Made by a program: the position numbers and the translations under genes
Part shown: positions 27,609 through 36,480 of the stretch, in pieces
Position numbering within the stretch: position 1 is the stretch's first letter
How the letters are laid out: each line of letters begins with the position of its first letter
NCBI GenBank assembly: GCA_051011415.1
Contig: JBPCTY010000002.1
Location: 1 to 64,000, forward strand
Reading direction: 5' to 3'
Length of the DNA stretch: 64,000 nucleotides
From: SZUA-442 sp051011415
GTDB taxonomy: Bacteria > Actinomycetota > Acidimicrobiia > Spongiisociales > UBA5794
The notes under the pieces: model-generated
What the model saw: the letters and a program-made list of their open reading frames with translations, nothing else
Database searches by the model: none
What the model was told of the DNA's origin: nothing

Positions 27609-29038
27609 GGCGCCTACTTCTCGCCGTTGCCGCCGGAGCCATCGGAATCCTTGCCGTTACGCAGATTGCGCCTCCACCCGCCGATGCACCTGCATTCGGG
27701 GAGACGGACATCACCGTGCCGGAAGGAGCCGTCGCATCGCCGTCTGCGTGGTACTGCCCTTGGGTTGCGGCCGGCGACGTTGTCGACTCAGACATCGTCG
27801 TGGCAAGCGAACCCGACGTCACCGTCGGCTACACGCTTCTTGACCCGGTAGCCAACGCTGACCCTTCTACAGCGAGTGCTGAGATCATTGGGCCGGGTGC
27901 AGCTGTTCTCAACACCGGAAGCGTGCTTCGGGTTGGCGAGACGCCAGCGATTGTGGAGATCTCGAACGGACCGGCAACGGTTGCATCGATGCAATATGCG
28001 GACTCGTTCATCACCGCGGACCAGTGTCTCGTGTCGGTTCCAAAGATTTGGTACCTGACCGGCGGTTCGACCAAGACCGGAACCATCACCCGACTCAGGC
28101 TCTTCAATCCGTTCGCAGACAATGCCGAAGTCACGATCACTGCCTACTCAGAATTCAACCTCGACCTTGTCGCCGAACTTGACGGACTGGATGTGGCTGG
28201 ACGCGATTGGACGACGATCGACTTCGAGCCGTACCTGCCGTTCCGAGATGAGCTCGCCTTCACCGTTACAACGACCAAGGGTCTCGTCATTCCGGCGCTC
28301 GTAAGGACGGACGACCGAGGCGAAGCCATGTGGCCGGGAGTGGCACCGCACGACACCTGGGAATTCCCCGTTGTGTCGCCAGGGGAGCTGGCTCCTCAGA
28401 TCGCCGTGATGTCGGCTGGGGATGAGGGCGTTGTGGTCTCGGTCGACATCGTCACCGAGGACGGAACGATTCGGAACGCACGCGAAGTTGTGCTCGACTC
28501 GTCGACGCCCGCTCTGATTCCTCTTGCCGACCTCGCTGCCCCACCGTTTGGAGCAAGGATCCGTGCGACAGCTCCGATCGCGGCGAGTGCAGTCGCGACC
28601 GTTCCTGAGGATGATGTCGAGGGTGGGGAAGGTGGCGACCCGTCGGCGACGACGACTACCACCACGGATGACACGACGACGACGACGGAGTTTGTCGAGG
28701 AGACGTTTATCTCCGGTCTCGCTGGCACGATTGGGTCCGCACGACCCTCCTCGAACTGGATCGTTCCCGTCGACTCGCTACCTGGAGCCGATACGACCCT
28801 TTGGATCATGAACTCGTCATCGGAGCCAGTCTCGGTCAGTTTCGGACCCCTCGGTGAGATCGAGTACTCGGTGCTAGATCTTGTCCAGGTGCCAGCGGAG
28901 TCGATCGTCGGAATCCCCGTTGATGTTGGGATCGGAATCTATGGATACATTGTCGAAGCCGACCGTCCGGTCTCCGTCGCATGGGAAATCGCGGGGGACA
29001 GGGGTGTCGCCCTTGTCGCAGGTGTACCTACCGGATGA
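27605..29038 (+). CDS. DUF5719 secreted or membrane-anchored protein
   Basis: 477 aa. An N-terminal hydrophobic segment (MRRLLLAVAAGAIGILAV) acts as signal or anchor. The rest is beta-rich extracellular sequence (WYCPW..., FNPFADNAEVTITAYSEF..., WIVPVDSLPGADTTLWIMN...). A Thr-rich low-complexity stretch (around 352-372) divides two similar beta domains. DUF5719 has no known function; it accompanies the large glycosyltransferase, with which it overlaps by 4 bp (ATGA), so the two likely act together. Confidence 0.8.
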   Translation: MRRLLLAVAAGAIGILAVTQIAPPPADAPAFGETDITVPEGAVASPSAWYCPWVAAGDVVDSDIVVASEPDVTVGYTLLDPVANADPSTASAEIIGPGAAVLNTGSVLRVGETPAIVEISNGPATVASMQYADSFITADQCLVSVPKIWYLTGGSTKTGTITRLRLFNPFADNAEVTITAYSEFNLDLVAELDGLDVAGRDWTTIDFEPYLPFRDELAFTVTTTKGLVIPALVRTDDRGEAMWPGVAPHDTWEFPVVSPGELAPQIAVMSAGDEGVVVSVDIVTEDGTIRNAREVVLDSSTPALIPLADLAAPPFGARIRATAPIAASAVATVPEDDVEGGEGGDPSATTTTTTDDTTTTTEFVEETFISGLAGTIGSARPSSNWIVPVDSLPGADTTLWIMNSSSEPVSVSFGPLGEIEYSVLDLVQVPAESIVGIPVDVGIGIYGYIVEADRPVSVAWEIAGDRGVALVAGVPTG

Positions 29039-29424
29039 CGGACATCGGCGTCCGGCTCGTAGTTGTTCTCATCCTCGTTGTCGTGGCGCTTCTCGTCGCT
29101 TGGGTGCTTCGTCGGTATGCGCGACCGCCGCACCCAACAGTGGACGTTGGCGAAGTGGGAGATCGACCTGGGGTGGTGCTCTTCACCTCGACCACGTGCC
29201 CAACCTGCAAGGAAGTTGTTTCCCTGTTTCGAGAAATGGGGCTTCCGTATCGCGAGGTGACGAGCGACCTCGAGGAGAAGCGGTTCGAGACGTGGGGCAT
29301 CGTGGCTGTGCCGGTCACCGTCGTCGTCGATGATGCTGATACGGTCGTCGCGACCTTCTCAGGAGTTCCGCGCAGGCGGTCGTTGGATCGTGCCGTTCGA
29401 TCTGCCGGGATCGCGTACAAGTGA
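29035..29424 (+). CDS. Membrane-anchored thioredoxin/glutaredoxin-like protein
   Basis: 129 aa from the ATG at 29035, overlapping the DUF5719 stop. A single N-terminal transmembrane span (LVVVLILVVVALLVAWVL) is followed by a short linker and a thioredoxin-fold domain with FTSTTCPTCKEVVSLFREMGLPY (CPTC active site) and VPVTVVVDD (cis-Pro before a strand). The basic segment after the span suggests the redox domain is cytoplasmic. It probably reduces disulfides in its neighbours or acts in redox sensing; the partner is unknown. Confidence 0.8.
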   Translation: MTDIGVRLVVVLILVVVALLVAWVLRRYARPPHPTVDVGEVGDRPGVVLFTSTTCPTCKEVVSLFREMGLPYREVTSDLEEKRFETWGIVAVPVTVVVDDADTVVATFSGVPRRRSLDRAVRSAGIAYK

Positions 29425-29479
29425 GGGCCGATCGCAAATCCTTGGCTGCGACGTCGGGTCGCCCTACCTTTCCGCGGCC

Positions 29480-29707
29480 ATGACTGTTCCCTGCATCCGA
29501 TGCTCACACCGTGCAACAAGTGTGCTGACCTATGACCACGCGGGTGCGGAGGCCTATCTCGATGATGCGCGAGGTGACGAACGCTCGTACGAGGGTCTGA
29601 TGCTGTGCGAGAGCCACGCGGGCCGATTCTCGCCGCCTCGTGGCTGGGAACTGCACGACCGAAGGCGTCGACCAGTAACGCTCTTTGGGGATTCGGAGGT
29701 CGATTGA
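29480..29707 (+). CDS. DUF3499 family protein
   Basis: 75 aa from an ATG at 29480. It matches the small DUF3499 family: CIRCSHRATSVLTYDHAGAEAYLDD, then LMLCESHAGRFSPPRGWELHDRR, with the conserved PRGWE near the end and cysteine/histidine pairs that could bind zinc. In actinobacteria this gene sits beside a metallopeptidase and phosphomannomutase. Function unknown. Confidence 0.8.
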   Translation: MTVPCIRCSHRATSVLTYDHAGAEAYLDDARGDERSYEGLMLCESHAGRFSPPRGWELHDRRRRPVTLFGDSEVD

Positions 29708-29708
29708 A

Positions 29709-29999
29709 ATGCCGATCGACAGGGATGTGCTTGAGGCGGTTCGCGAGATGGAGGAACCAGACCTTCGTCGATTGTTCATGCTGACGAGGGCGAGGCTTGA
29801 GCGTCTTGGGCATGCGTTCCCTGATATCGGTCCCGAAGTCAAGATCAGAAGACAGATGGTTTCGTGTGGCAAGGATTCGTGCACAACCTGCCCGCATGGT
29901 CCGTATGTGTATGCATATTGGTCCGAGGATGGAAAACAGAAATCGAAGTATCTGGGACGTTTTGACGACATCCCAGAGGAAGACGCACTAGACACCTAG
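29709..29999 (+). CDS. Small DUF6788-like protein
   Basis: 96 aa from the ATG at 29709, two bases after the DUF3499 stop. The first 50 residues are helical and charged. The C-terminus has MVSCGKDSCTTCPHGPYVYAYW and KQKSKYLGRF, the pattern of DUF6788 (a cysteine/HGPY/YLG module often seen in phage and transposase-linked small proteins). The three cysteines and a His may bind zinc. Its placement inside a conserved cell-wall cluster is unusual. The role is unknown. Confidence 0.65.
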   Translation: MPIDRDVLEAVREMEEPDLRRLFMLTRARLERLGHAFPDIGPEVKIRRQMVSCGKDSCTTCPHGPYVYAYWSEDGKQKSKYLGRFDDIPEEDALDT

Positions 30000-30056
30000 C
30001 GCGCGCAATGCAATACTTAGCGTGGTCGTAGGGCATACGGCCTTCGAGGAGGAATC

Positions 30057-30248
30057 GTGAGGAAGGCATCAGCCGAAGGACTTGCTTGCACATCGTGCGG
30101 CTCTGAGTCCGTCATACAGATCGAGATGAAGCTTCCGGACGGCTCTGAGGTTGTCTTCAACTCATGTCACGTATGCGAAAACCGCTGGTGGGACCGAGAA
30201 GGCGAATCGGTGCCCGTCGACGGCATTATCGACCTCGTCGGCGAGTAG
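30057..30248 (+). CDS. Zinc-ribbon protein, 63 aa
   Basis: Starts with GTG at 30057, preceded by GAGGAGG. Two CxxC pairs (ACTSCG and SCHVCE) frame a four-strand zinc ribbon, with the second followed by RWWDREGE. It could bind nucleic acid or a protein partner, but nothing in the sequence decides. It is likely the last gene of the series begun at 24849, since a hairpin follows. Confidence 0.65.
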   Translation: MRKASAEGLACTSCGSESVIQIEMKLPDGSEVVFNSCHVCENRWWDREGESVPVDGIIDLVGE

Positions 30249-30266
30249 ATCAGTTCGATCCCAATC

Positions 30267-30293
30267 CCACGATCGTCCAGCCACTGATCGTGG
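30267..30293 (+). terminator. Inverted repeat after the zinc-ribbon gene
   Basis: CCACGATC (30267-30274) and GATCGTGG (30286-30293) form an 8-bp perfect stem with an 11-base loop, between two genes of the same orientation. A T-run is missing, so strength is uncertain. Confidence 0.4.
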
Positions 30294-30338
30294 CTCGCTA
30301 CCCATGACATCCTCGAATCAGCGGTACTCTTCTGCGCC

Positions 30339-32627
30339 ATGACAGCTGCCGCCCCACCGGAGGCGCCTGAAGAGGCGTCACCGCCGCCGCCCGTCCCAAC
30401 TGACTCGCGGGAGCCCGCGGTGTCGAAATGGTTCGTGGCTGCCCTCGTCACGCTGCCGACAATTTTGATCGTGCTCACCATGTCGGGGGCGCTTGGCCCC
30501 ATCCTGCGCGATGGCCAATCGCTCCTTCGGCTTCCGTATCTCTTGGTCGCAAACACCCCAACCGGGGGTGACATGGGCGCCCACGTTCTCCTGCCGAAGG
30601 TGCTTCTCGAAAGCGTGCTCCCATCCGGTCGCATCATGGGGTGGAGCATGGATTGGTACGCGGGGTTCCCTGCGCTGTACTTCTACTTCCCGCTCCCTGC
30701 ACTCTCTACGGTGGCGCTCGACCTGGTGCTGCCGTACGGGATTGCGTTCAAGCTCGTCACGATTGCTGGCCTGGTTGCGCTGCCCGTGTGCTCGTACTTC
30801 ATGGTCAGGTTCTTCGGTTTCACCCGCTTCGTCGCCGCCATCGCTGGCGTTGCTGGGTCGCTCTTTGTGTTTATGGAGAGCTATTCGATCTTCGGAGCGA
30901 ACATCAAGTCGACGTTGGCGGGTGAATTCTCGTTCTCGTGGTCCTTTGCCTTATCTGTCCTATTCGTTGGCATGGCCGTGCGCGACTTTCATCAGGGTCG
31001 CAAATTCAGCCCGTGGACCGGCGTAGTCCTCGGAATCACCGCTCTTGCGCACATCATCACGACGATCGTTGTGGTCTTCACAACCCTGCCTTTGCTGCTC
31101 GCACCGGTGTTCTACGCCTTGTTCAATAGGGACAAGGTTGGCGAAGCTCGAGATGGTGCGATCGGGCTCGCAACGTCGTATCTCGTTGGCTTTGCGGTCT
31201 CGGCGTTCTGGTCGCTTGCACTCGGAGTGCGAGTCCTCGAGGGCATGACGTCCGACATGGGTTGGGCGCCAGTCACAACCATTGTCGGTGCGTACCAGAA
31301 CCCGGGTTCACCGATTCCGGGTGAGATCGTGCCAGTCCTCGCAATCGCCGTCGTTGGGATGGTGTGGTCGCTGCTTCGCCGGGACAAGGTCATGACGCTG
31401 CTGTGGATGACGCTCTGGCCGCTCGCTGGCTACTTCCTTATCGCACAGATCGACCTCACGATGTTGTACAACGCCCGATTGCTGCCCTATTGGTTCTACG
31501 GGTTGTACGTCTTCGCCGGTATCGCGATTGGTCTGGGAATGGTTGCGATCGGTCGGCGATTCCTCGATCGGCGGCGAGCGACCATGGTCGCCGGAACGGT
31601 GGCAGTACTCGTCATGGTGGGCGCCGCGGCCTTGTCAATGCATGACCTTCCCGGATGGGTCAAGTGGAATTACGAAGGCTACGAAGGCAAGCAGGTGTGG
31701 CCCGAGTACGAGCAGTTAATGGAGACCGTCGACGACCTTCCGCCCGGGCGCATCATGTGGGAAGCCAATAGTGAGATGAACAAGTACGGGACGCCAATGG
31801 CCTTGATGCTGTTTCCGTTCTGGTCAGAGGGCCACCCGTCGATGGAGGGCTTGTTCTTCGAGAGTTCGCTGACAACACCGTTCCACTTCTTGAATGCCGC
31901 TGAAGTATCCCTACGTCCGTCGAATCCCGTGCGAGGGCTCAACTATCACTCAATGAATTTCGACAGGGGCACAAAGCACCTCGCCGTCTACGACGTTGCC
32001 TACTACGTCTCGTACACCGAGGAGGCAGCTCTCGCCGCGGAGGAATTCGGGCTCCCAACAATCGCGGAATCTGAGCCGTGGACGATCTTTGGTCTGCCTG
32101 ATGCAGACCGCATCGAGGTTGCGACGTATGAGCCAGTGGTGTGGGCGGGCGAAGAGGACTTCGTCGATGCGGCACTCGAGTGGTACGACGACGTCGACAA
32201 CCTCGACAAGTGGCTTGTTGAGGACGGCCCAGACAGCTGGGTGCGTGTGACCAACGTTGATCAGCGCCTTGATAGCCCGCAGCAGTATCCGGACGCCGGA
32301 TCCGCCGAGGTCACCGTGTTCGAGGATCACGAAGTGTCGTTCACAACCGACTCGGTCGGGATCCCTCACCTTGTGAAGGTTTCCTATTTCCCGAACTGGC
32401 AGGCCGAGGGGGCTGGCGAGGTATATCGGGTCGCACCCTCACTGATGCTGGTGATACCGACGCAGGCGGAGGTAACCCTTCAGTTCGGTCTCACATGGGT
32501 CGAAATCGTAGGTGCAGGCCTCACCGTTATCGCCGTGGTCGGTCTGACCGCATATGGGGTGACCTACCTCGTCAGGCGAAGGAAGAGTCGACGTGAAGAG
32601 CTATCTGAAGACATTCGCGAATCGTGA
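30339..32627 (+). CDS. Large polytopic membrane protein, likely GT-C type glycosyltransferase or PTPS-related membrane protein
   Basis: 762 aa. A Pro/Glu-rich cytoplasmic N-terminus is followed by about eleven transmembrane helices. The first outer loop holds GGDMGAHVLLPKVLL and SMDWYAGFPALYFYFPLPA, the pattern of bacterial PTPS-related membrane proteins and GT-C enzymes, where such an acidic loop often binds a lipid-linked donor. The C-terminal part is an outer domain of about 260 residues with YYVSYTEEAALAAEEFG and a final span. It probably transfers sugars from polyprenyl-phosphate donors. The following gtrA and dpm-like genes supply such donors. The start ATG is at 30339; the stop is 35 bp inside the next gene. 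Confidence 0.7.
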   Translation: MTAAAPPEAPEEASPPPPVPTDSREPAVSKWFVAALVTLPTILIVLTMSGALGPILRDGQSLLRLPYLLVANTPTGGDMGAHVLLPKVLLESVLPSGRIMGWSMDWYAGFPALYFYFPLPALSTVALDLVLPYGIAFKLVTIAGLVALPVCSYFMVRFFGFTRFVAAIAGVAGSLFVFMESYSIFGANIKSTLAGEFSFSWSFALSVLFVGMAVRDFHQGRKFSPWTGVVLGITALAHIITTIVVVFTTLPLLLAPVFYALFNRDKVGEARDGAIGLATSYLVGFAVSAFWSLALGVRVLEGMTSDMGWAPVTTIVGAYQNPGSPIPGEIVPVLAIAVVGMVWSLLRRDKVMTLLWMTLWPLAGYFLIAQIDLTMLYNARLLPYWFYGLYVFAGIAIGLGMVAIGRRFLDRRRATMVAGTVAVLVMVGAAALSMHDLPGWVKWNYEGYEGKQVWPEYEQLMETVDDLPPGRIMWEANSEMNKYGTPMALMLFPFWSEGHPSMEGLFFESSLTTPFHFLNAAEVSLRPSNPVRGLNYHSMNFDRGTKHLAVYDVAYYVSYTEEAALAAEEFGLPTIAESEPWTIFGLPDADRIEVATYEPVVWAGEEDFVDAALEWYDDVDNLDKWLVEDGPDSWVRVTNVDQRLDSPQQYPDAGSAEVTVFEDHEVSFTTDSVGIPHLVKVSYFPNWQAEGAGEVYRVAPSLMLVIPTQAEVTLQFGLTWVEIVGAGLTVIAVVGLTAYGVTYLVRRRKSRREELSEDIRES

Positions 32628-33054
32628 ATCCGCCGTCCAGGCGATAAAGGTTGCGATTGTCGGTGTGTTCAACACCGTTGTCTCCTTCACCCTCTTCAAC
32701 GTCTTTCTCGCGGTCGGTCTTGGCTGGTTTGTCTCCATCACGGTGTCCTTTGCGCTGACGACGTTCATGTCATACCTGATCAACCGCCGCTGGACGTTTG
32801 AGCTGACGGATGGCCATGTCTCCGCGCGCGAGACAGCCTCGTTCTTTGGCGTCAACATCGCCGCCTACTTTGCATCTGTCGCGATCGTTTGGCTCGCCGA
32901 CACCCTCTTTGGGCCACTTGGAACTATCGGATACAACGTTGCCCTGCTCTTTGCGGCAGTGCTGCTGATCCTTCCGAAGCTCGCTGGGTACCGCGATCTT
33001 GTCTTTGGGGAAGCGCTCGACGAAGAGACGCAGGAATCCGTTCCAAGTTCGTGA
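32593..33054 (+). CDS. GtrA-family membrane protein
   Basis: 153 aa from a GTG; it overlaps the preceding gene by 35 bp, so translation is coupled. Four transmembrane segments: IKVAIVGVFNTVVSFTLFNVF, WFVSITVSFALTTFMSYLINRRWTF, FFGVNIAAYFASVAIVWL and VALLFAAVLLILPKLAGYRDLVF. The NTVVSFTLFN and INRRWTF motifs are typical of GtrA proteins, which help flip polyprenyl-linked sugars. It probably works with the membrane protein encoded before it and the glycosyltransferase encoded convergently. Confidence 0.88.
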   Translation: MKSYLKTFANRESAVQAIKVAIVGVFNTVVSFTLFNVFLAVGLGWFVSITVSFALTTFMSYLINRRWTFELTDGHVSARETASFFGVNIAAYFASVAIVWLADTLFGPLGTIGYNVALLFAAVLLILPKLAGYRDLVFGEALDEETQESVPSS

Positions 33055-33073
33055 CTCCGGAGGCACCCCGGAG
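33055..33073. terminator. Short hairpin between convergent genes
   Basis: CTCCGG and CCGGAG form a 6-bp stem around a 7-base loop in the 32-bp gap between the gtrA-like gene and the convergent glycosyltransferase. It may stop transcripts from either side; there is no T-run. Confidence 0.3.
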
Positions 33074-33086
33074 AGCGTGCCCGGAT

Positions 33087-33791
33087 CTAGTCCTGGAGCG
33101 AGCCTCGGATGGCCCACACGCCCTTGAGCGTGCGAGGCACGCGTTTGACGAGGCTCGAGTTCGTTTCGCGGAGCTCCTCAACGAAGACCGGTAGCTCGAC
33201 GATCCGATACCCGGCTTTCTCTGCCCGAACAACGAGTTCTGTATCGAAGAGGTCCGTGGTCGAGATGACCGATGGTGCGATGTCATCAACGACCGTCTTG
33301 CGAACGAGCTTCATACCGTGCGTATCAGACACGCCTGAGCCGAGGCCGTAGCGGAGAACCTGATTGAAGGTCCAGGTTCCCAGCCGTCGCCAGGCTCCAC
33401 GTCGGTCGTCAGAACCTTCCGCTCGTTTGGATGCCAACACGATGTCCGCACCCTCGAGGGCAAGCGCGTCATTGAGAAAGTTGCCGGAGAAGTAGTCGAT
33501 ATCGAAGTTGACGACCCACTCGGTGGAGGCAGCAAGAAAGCCGTCACGCATCGCAGCGCCGTAGTCCGGTGTCGGGAGCTCCATCAGGTCAAGCGAAGGG
33601 TGGTCGTTCATCGCAGCGCGGACAAGATCTGCGGTGTTGTCGGTAGAACCGTTCTCCGCAATGACAACAGATACGTCGGCGTCGACGCGTTGCATGTCCT
33701 CGAACAGCAGGGGGAGCGCGGTCGGCAGGTAGTCAGCCTCGTTGTGCACGGGGATGACGACCGTGATGCCTGGGCGTGAGGGCTCGGTCAT
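33087..33791 (-). CDS. GT2 glycosyltransferase, dolichyl/polyprenyl-phosphate sugar synthase-like
   Basis: 234 aa. A compact GT2 domain without transmembrane helices: TVVIPVHNEADYLPTALPLL, the nucleotide-binding ENGSTDNTADLV, and NFDIDYFSGNF at the place of the DxD metal motif. GSGVSDTHGMKLVRK and ELPVFVEELR are typical of the dolichyl-phosphate mannose synthase branch. It would transfer a sugar from a nucleotide donor to polyprenyl phosphate, feeding the GtrA and GT-C-like proteins encoded convergently. The product sugar cannot be read. Confidence 0.85.
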   Translation of the reverse strand: MTEPSRPGITVVIPVHNEADYLPTALPLLFEDMQRVDADVSVVIAENGSTDNTADLVRAAMNDHPSLDLMELPTPDYGAAMRDGFLAASTEWVVNFDIDYFSGNFLNDALALEGADIVLASKRAEGSDDRRGAWRRLGTWTFNQVLRYGLGSGVSDTHGMKLVRKTVVDDIAPSVISTTDLFDTELVVRAEKAGYRIVELPVFVEELRETNSSLVKRVPRTLKGVWAIRGSLQD

Positions 33792-33859
33792 GGGCGACGG
33801 AGTGTAGGTGTGGGTTCGCCTACTGGCAGGCTGGGTGACAGCCGTACACTCTGCGGTTC

Positions 33860-35197
33860 ATGGACCTTTCACACATCATCAAGGCGTATGACGTCCGCGG
33901 AATCGTTCCGGACGAGTTTGATACCGACGCTGCAACCCGAATAGGTGCTGCTTTTGCGGCCTTCATTGACACCGATGAGGTCATCGTTGGTTATGACTGC
34001 CGGACCTCTACTCCTGCGATCAAGCAGGCTCTCGTGGATGGCATCACCAGTCAAGGTGTCGGTGTCCGCTTGATAGGTGAGGTCCCAACGGATGTCCTCT
34101 ACTACGCCTCCGGTGCGATGTCGCTCCCAGGGGCAGTGATCACTGCATCGCATAACCCAGCTCAATACAACGGGCTGAAGTTCTGTCGAGCGGCCGCAGC
34201 GCCAATAGGCCAGGAGACGGGGCTCTTGGATATTCGGAGAATGGCCGAGGAGGGACTCGACCCCACGCCACATCAAGGCACGGTTACGGAGTACGAGATC
34301 ATCCCCGGCTATGTCGAACATGTCCTCCAAACAACGGGTGCTGCAGGAATCCACGGGCTCCGGGTGGCGGCGGATGGCGGCAACGGCATGGCCGGAGCGG
34401 CATTGCCACAGGTCTTTGAACGGATAGATGCCGAACTGCTCGGTCTGTACCTCGAGCCCGATGGAACCTTCCCTAACCATCCAGCCGATCCGCTTCGACC
34501 GGAGAATCTGATCGACCTCACCGAGCTTGTACTCACCGAGGACGCTGACCTCGGCGTCGCCTTCGATGGTGACGCGGACCGGGCGTTCTTCATCGACGAC
34601 AAGGGCGTCCCGCTTCCGGGAAGCACAACGACAGCAATGATCGCAGCATGGTTTCTTGAGCAACATCCCGGCGATGCGGTCGTCCACAACCTGATCTGCT
34701 CCCGTGCAGTGGCTGAAACGGTCGAAGCAGCTGGCGGAATGCCGGTGCGAACGAAGGTCGGTCATTCCTATATCAAGCAAGTGATGGCAGAGACTGACGC
34801 CATTTTCGGCGGCGAACACTCCGGCCACTATTACTTCAGGGACAACTACCGGGCCGACAGCGGAATCATGGCCATGCTCGTCGTGCTGAGGGTGCTGTCA
34901 GATGCCCGTGTTCCGCTTTCGGAACTGCGCAAGGCCTATGAGCCCTATGCCCAGTCTGGCGAGATCAATTTCAAGGTGTCGAGCATTGAACGCGCCGACG
35001 CCGCAGTGGCTCAAAGGTTCGAAGAGTTTCCATCCGACCGACTCGACGGGCTCACCGTCGATCTTGGTGATCGATGGTTCAACCTCAGGCCCTCGAACAC
35101 GGAACCGGTCCTTCGGCTTAACGTCGAAGGACCTGACGACACCGCTGTCGAGGAGTTGGTTGATCAAGTTGCAGCAGTCATCAAGGAGAGCTCGTGA
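33860..35197 (+). CDS. manB: Phosphomannomutase/phosphoglucomutase
   Basis: 445 aa. It isomerises hexose-6-phosphate and hexose-1-phosphate to feed GDP-mannose or UDP-glucose synthesis. Motifs: IIKAYDVRGIVPDE, ITASHNPAQYNGLKF (phosphoserine loop), the metal site FDGDADRAFF, the sugar loop GGEHSGHYYF and RPSNTEPVLRLNVE at the phosphate-binding end. Its stop overlaps the next gene (GTGA). Its position after DUF3499 and before Trm112-like and ahcY follows the actinobacterial order. Confidence 0.94.
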   Translation: MDLSHIIKAYDVRGIVPDEFDTDAATRIGAAFAAFIDTDEVIVGYDCRTSTPAIKQALVDGITSQGVGVRLIGEVPTDVLYYASGAMSLPGAVITASHNPAQYNGLKFCRAAAAPIGQETGLLDIRRMAEEGLDPTPHQGTVTEYEIIPGYVEHVLQTTGAAGIHGLRVAADGGNGMAGAALPQVFERIDAELLGLYLEPDGTFPNHPADPLRPENLIDLTELVLTEDADLGVAFDGDADRAFFIDDKGVPLPGSTTTAMIAAWFLEQHPGDAVVHNLICSRAVAETVEAAGGMPVRTKVGHSYIKQVMAETDAIFGGEHSGHYYFRDNYRADSGIMAMLVVLRVLSDARVPLSELRKAYEPYAQSGEINFKVSSIERADAAVAQRFEEFPSDRLDGLTVDLGDRWFNLRPSNTEPVLRLNVEGPDDTAVEELVDQVAAVIKESS

Positions 35198-35373
35198 CCG
35201 AAATGCCCCTTATTGATCCAGACCTTCTCGCCATCATGCAATGCCCCGCGTGCACTGGCACTCTGAGCGAGCGCAAAGAACCTCCGGCACTCCTATGTGG
35301 TGACTGTGGTCGCGCCTATCGAGTCGAGGACGGGATCCCCGTGATGCTGGTTGACGAGGCAGAACAGACCTAA
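35194..35373 (+). CDS. Trm112-family zinc-binding protein, 59 aa
   Basis: GTG start overlapping the phosphomannomutase stop. The sequence MTEMPLIDPDLLAIMQCPAC, then CGDCGRAYRVEDGIPVML, is the YcaR/Trm112 fold: two CxxC pairs and the closing IPVML. In bacteria such proteins may chaperone a methyltransferase or a sugar-modifying enzyme; the true partner here is not known. It overlaps the convergent lipoprotein gene by 3 to 4 bp. Confidence 0.85.
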   Translation: MTEMPLIDPDLLAIMQCPACTGTLSERKEPPALLCGDCGRAYRVEDGIPVMLVDEAEQT

Positions 35374-36368
35374 GCGTCGGTTCCGAAGTCGAAATCAAAG
35401 TCGAGAAATTCCAGATCCTCGATCGCCGTGACCTGATCCGCAGGGGGCGCTGACACCACAACGGGTCCGCCGATGTCATACATGTTGTACTCGATGCTCA
35501 TCGAGCCGAACTCTGAGTCGGTGCTCATCGAGGCATCAATCTCCATCACGAGCCGTACCAGATAGCCCTCAGCGCTTACCCACAGGTCGAGCGGCAGGAG
35601 ACCATCCGCAAAGATTCCCGACTCCTCAAGCTCCGTGCGTTCCTCAGCCGACAGCTGGTCGATCATCGCTGACGTGTCGAAGGTGACGCGGTAGTGGGTC
35701 GCATCGACCCCGTTCACCGATTCAGCCCCAAGGTCTTCCACTGTGGCGCTGGCACCCTCGTAGGCCTCCAGAATCTCGTTGGGATCGGTTGGCACCTGCT
35801 CGAATCCGGATGAGAAGTCGTCGCCATCCTCGGCTGGCATGGAGATCCACGGTGTCGCCGCTCCAAACAGCTCATTGAAGAACACCGCATTCATGTAGGC
35901 GCGTTCGCCGACCTGGCGAAACTCCATTGTTCCAAGCATCCCGGCCGCCATGGCTGCGAATGGGTCGTCGGTGTCTGCCGCAACGGCGTCAGCCAGCCCA
36001 GACATGTCTATCGAGAAGGAACCGTCCCCTGTGTCCGCATCGAAGGCGCTGGCGAAGCTGAACGAGATGTCTGTGGTGCCCGACGTCCCGGTATCGAGTC
36101 CTGACATCTCGATCGTGCCTTCGACCCGGGCTGACGTGATCTCCGAAGTGGCGCTGAGTGTCTCAAGGAGTTTTGAGACATCATCCTCAGCCTCCGTGGA
36201 GCCAGTGGTGGTTGACGTTGTGCTCGATGACGTGTCCGGCGGCGCAGTCTGCGTCGTCGTCACAACCGCTGTTGTCGTCGTTTCCTCGGCTGCTGAGGTT
36301 TCGCCCTCAGCGCATCCGGCGGCGACGATCGCAAGCACGATGGTCACGGCAAGCAGGATTCGTTTCAC
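35370..36368 (-). CDS. Secreted lipoprotein with Thr/Ser-rich linker (LppX/LprG-like fold possible)
   Basis: 332 aa from the GTG at 36368, which has AGGGGG five bases upstream; the ATG at 36389 lacks a ribosome binding site. Signal peptide with lipobox AIVAAGC, then a Thr/Ser/Glu-rich linker of about 45 residues. The globular part (about 70-320) has SARVEGTIEMSG..., MEFRQVGERAYMNAVFFNEL and NGVDATHYRVTFD, a pattern seen in actinobacterial LppX/LprG-like lipoproteins that hold lipids in a beta sheet cavity. That comparison is by eye and tentative. It is divergent from ahcY. Confidence 0.75.
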   Translation of the reverse strand: MKRILLAVTIVLAIVAAGCAEGETSAAEETTTTAVVTTTQTAPPDTSSSTTSTTTGSTEAEDDVSKLLETLSATSEITSARVEGTIEMSGLDTGTSGTTDISFSFASAFDADTGDGSFSIDMSGLADAVAADTDDPFAAMAAGMLGTMEFRQVGERAYMNAVFFNELFGAATPWISMPAEDGDDFSSGFEQVPTDPNEILEAYEGASATVEDLGAESVNGVDATHYRVTFDTSAMIDQLSAEERTELEESGIFADGLLPLDLWVSAEGYLVRLVMEIDASMSTDSEFGSMSIEYNMYDIGGPVVVSAPPADQVTAIEDLEFLDFDFDFGTDA

Positions 36369-36480
36369 TGTGCCCCCTGGGGTGTTCATCTGAGAGTATC
36401 GGCAGAAACTTGCAGATGGTTGAGTTGAGCACGGTGCATTTGAGTGCGCCGTACCATGTGGCGACCCCACCGAGGAACCC

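Noticed and set aside
28640..28700. Repeated ACG/ACC trinucleotides that look like a microsatellite.
   Set aside because: They encode the Thr-rich linker of the DUF5719 protein.
36369..36480. SAM or SAH riboswitch upstream of ahcY.
   Set aside because: The 112-bp gap shows no arrangement of stems that I can match to a known class.
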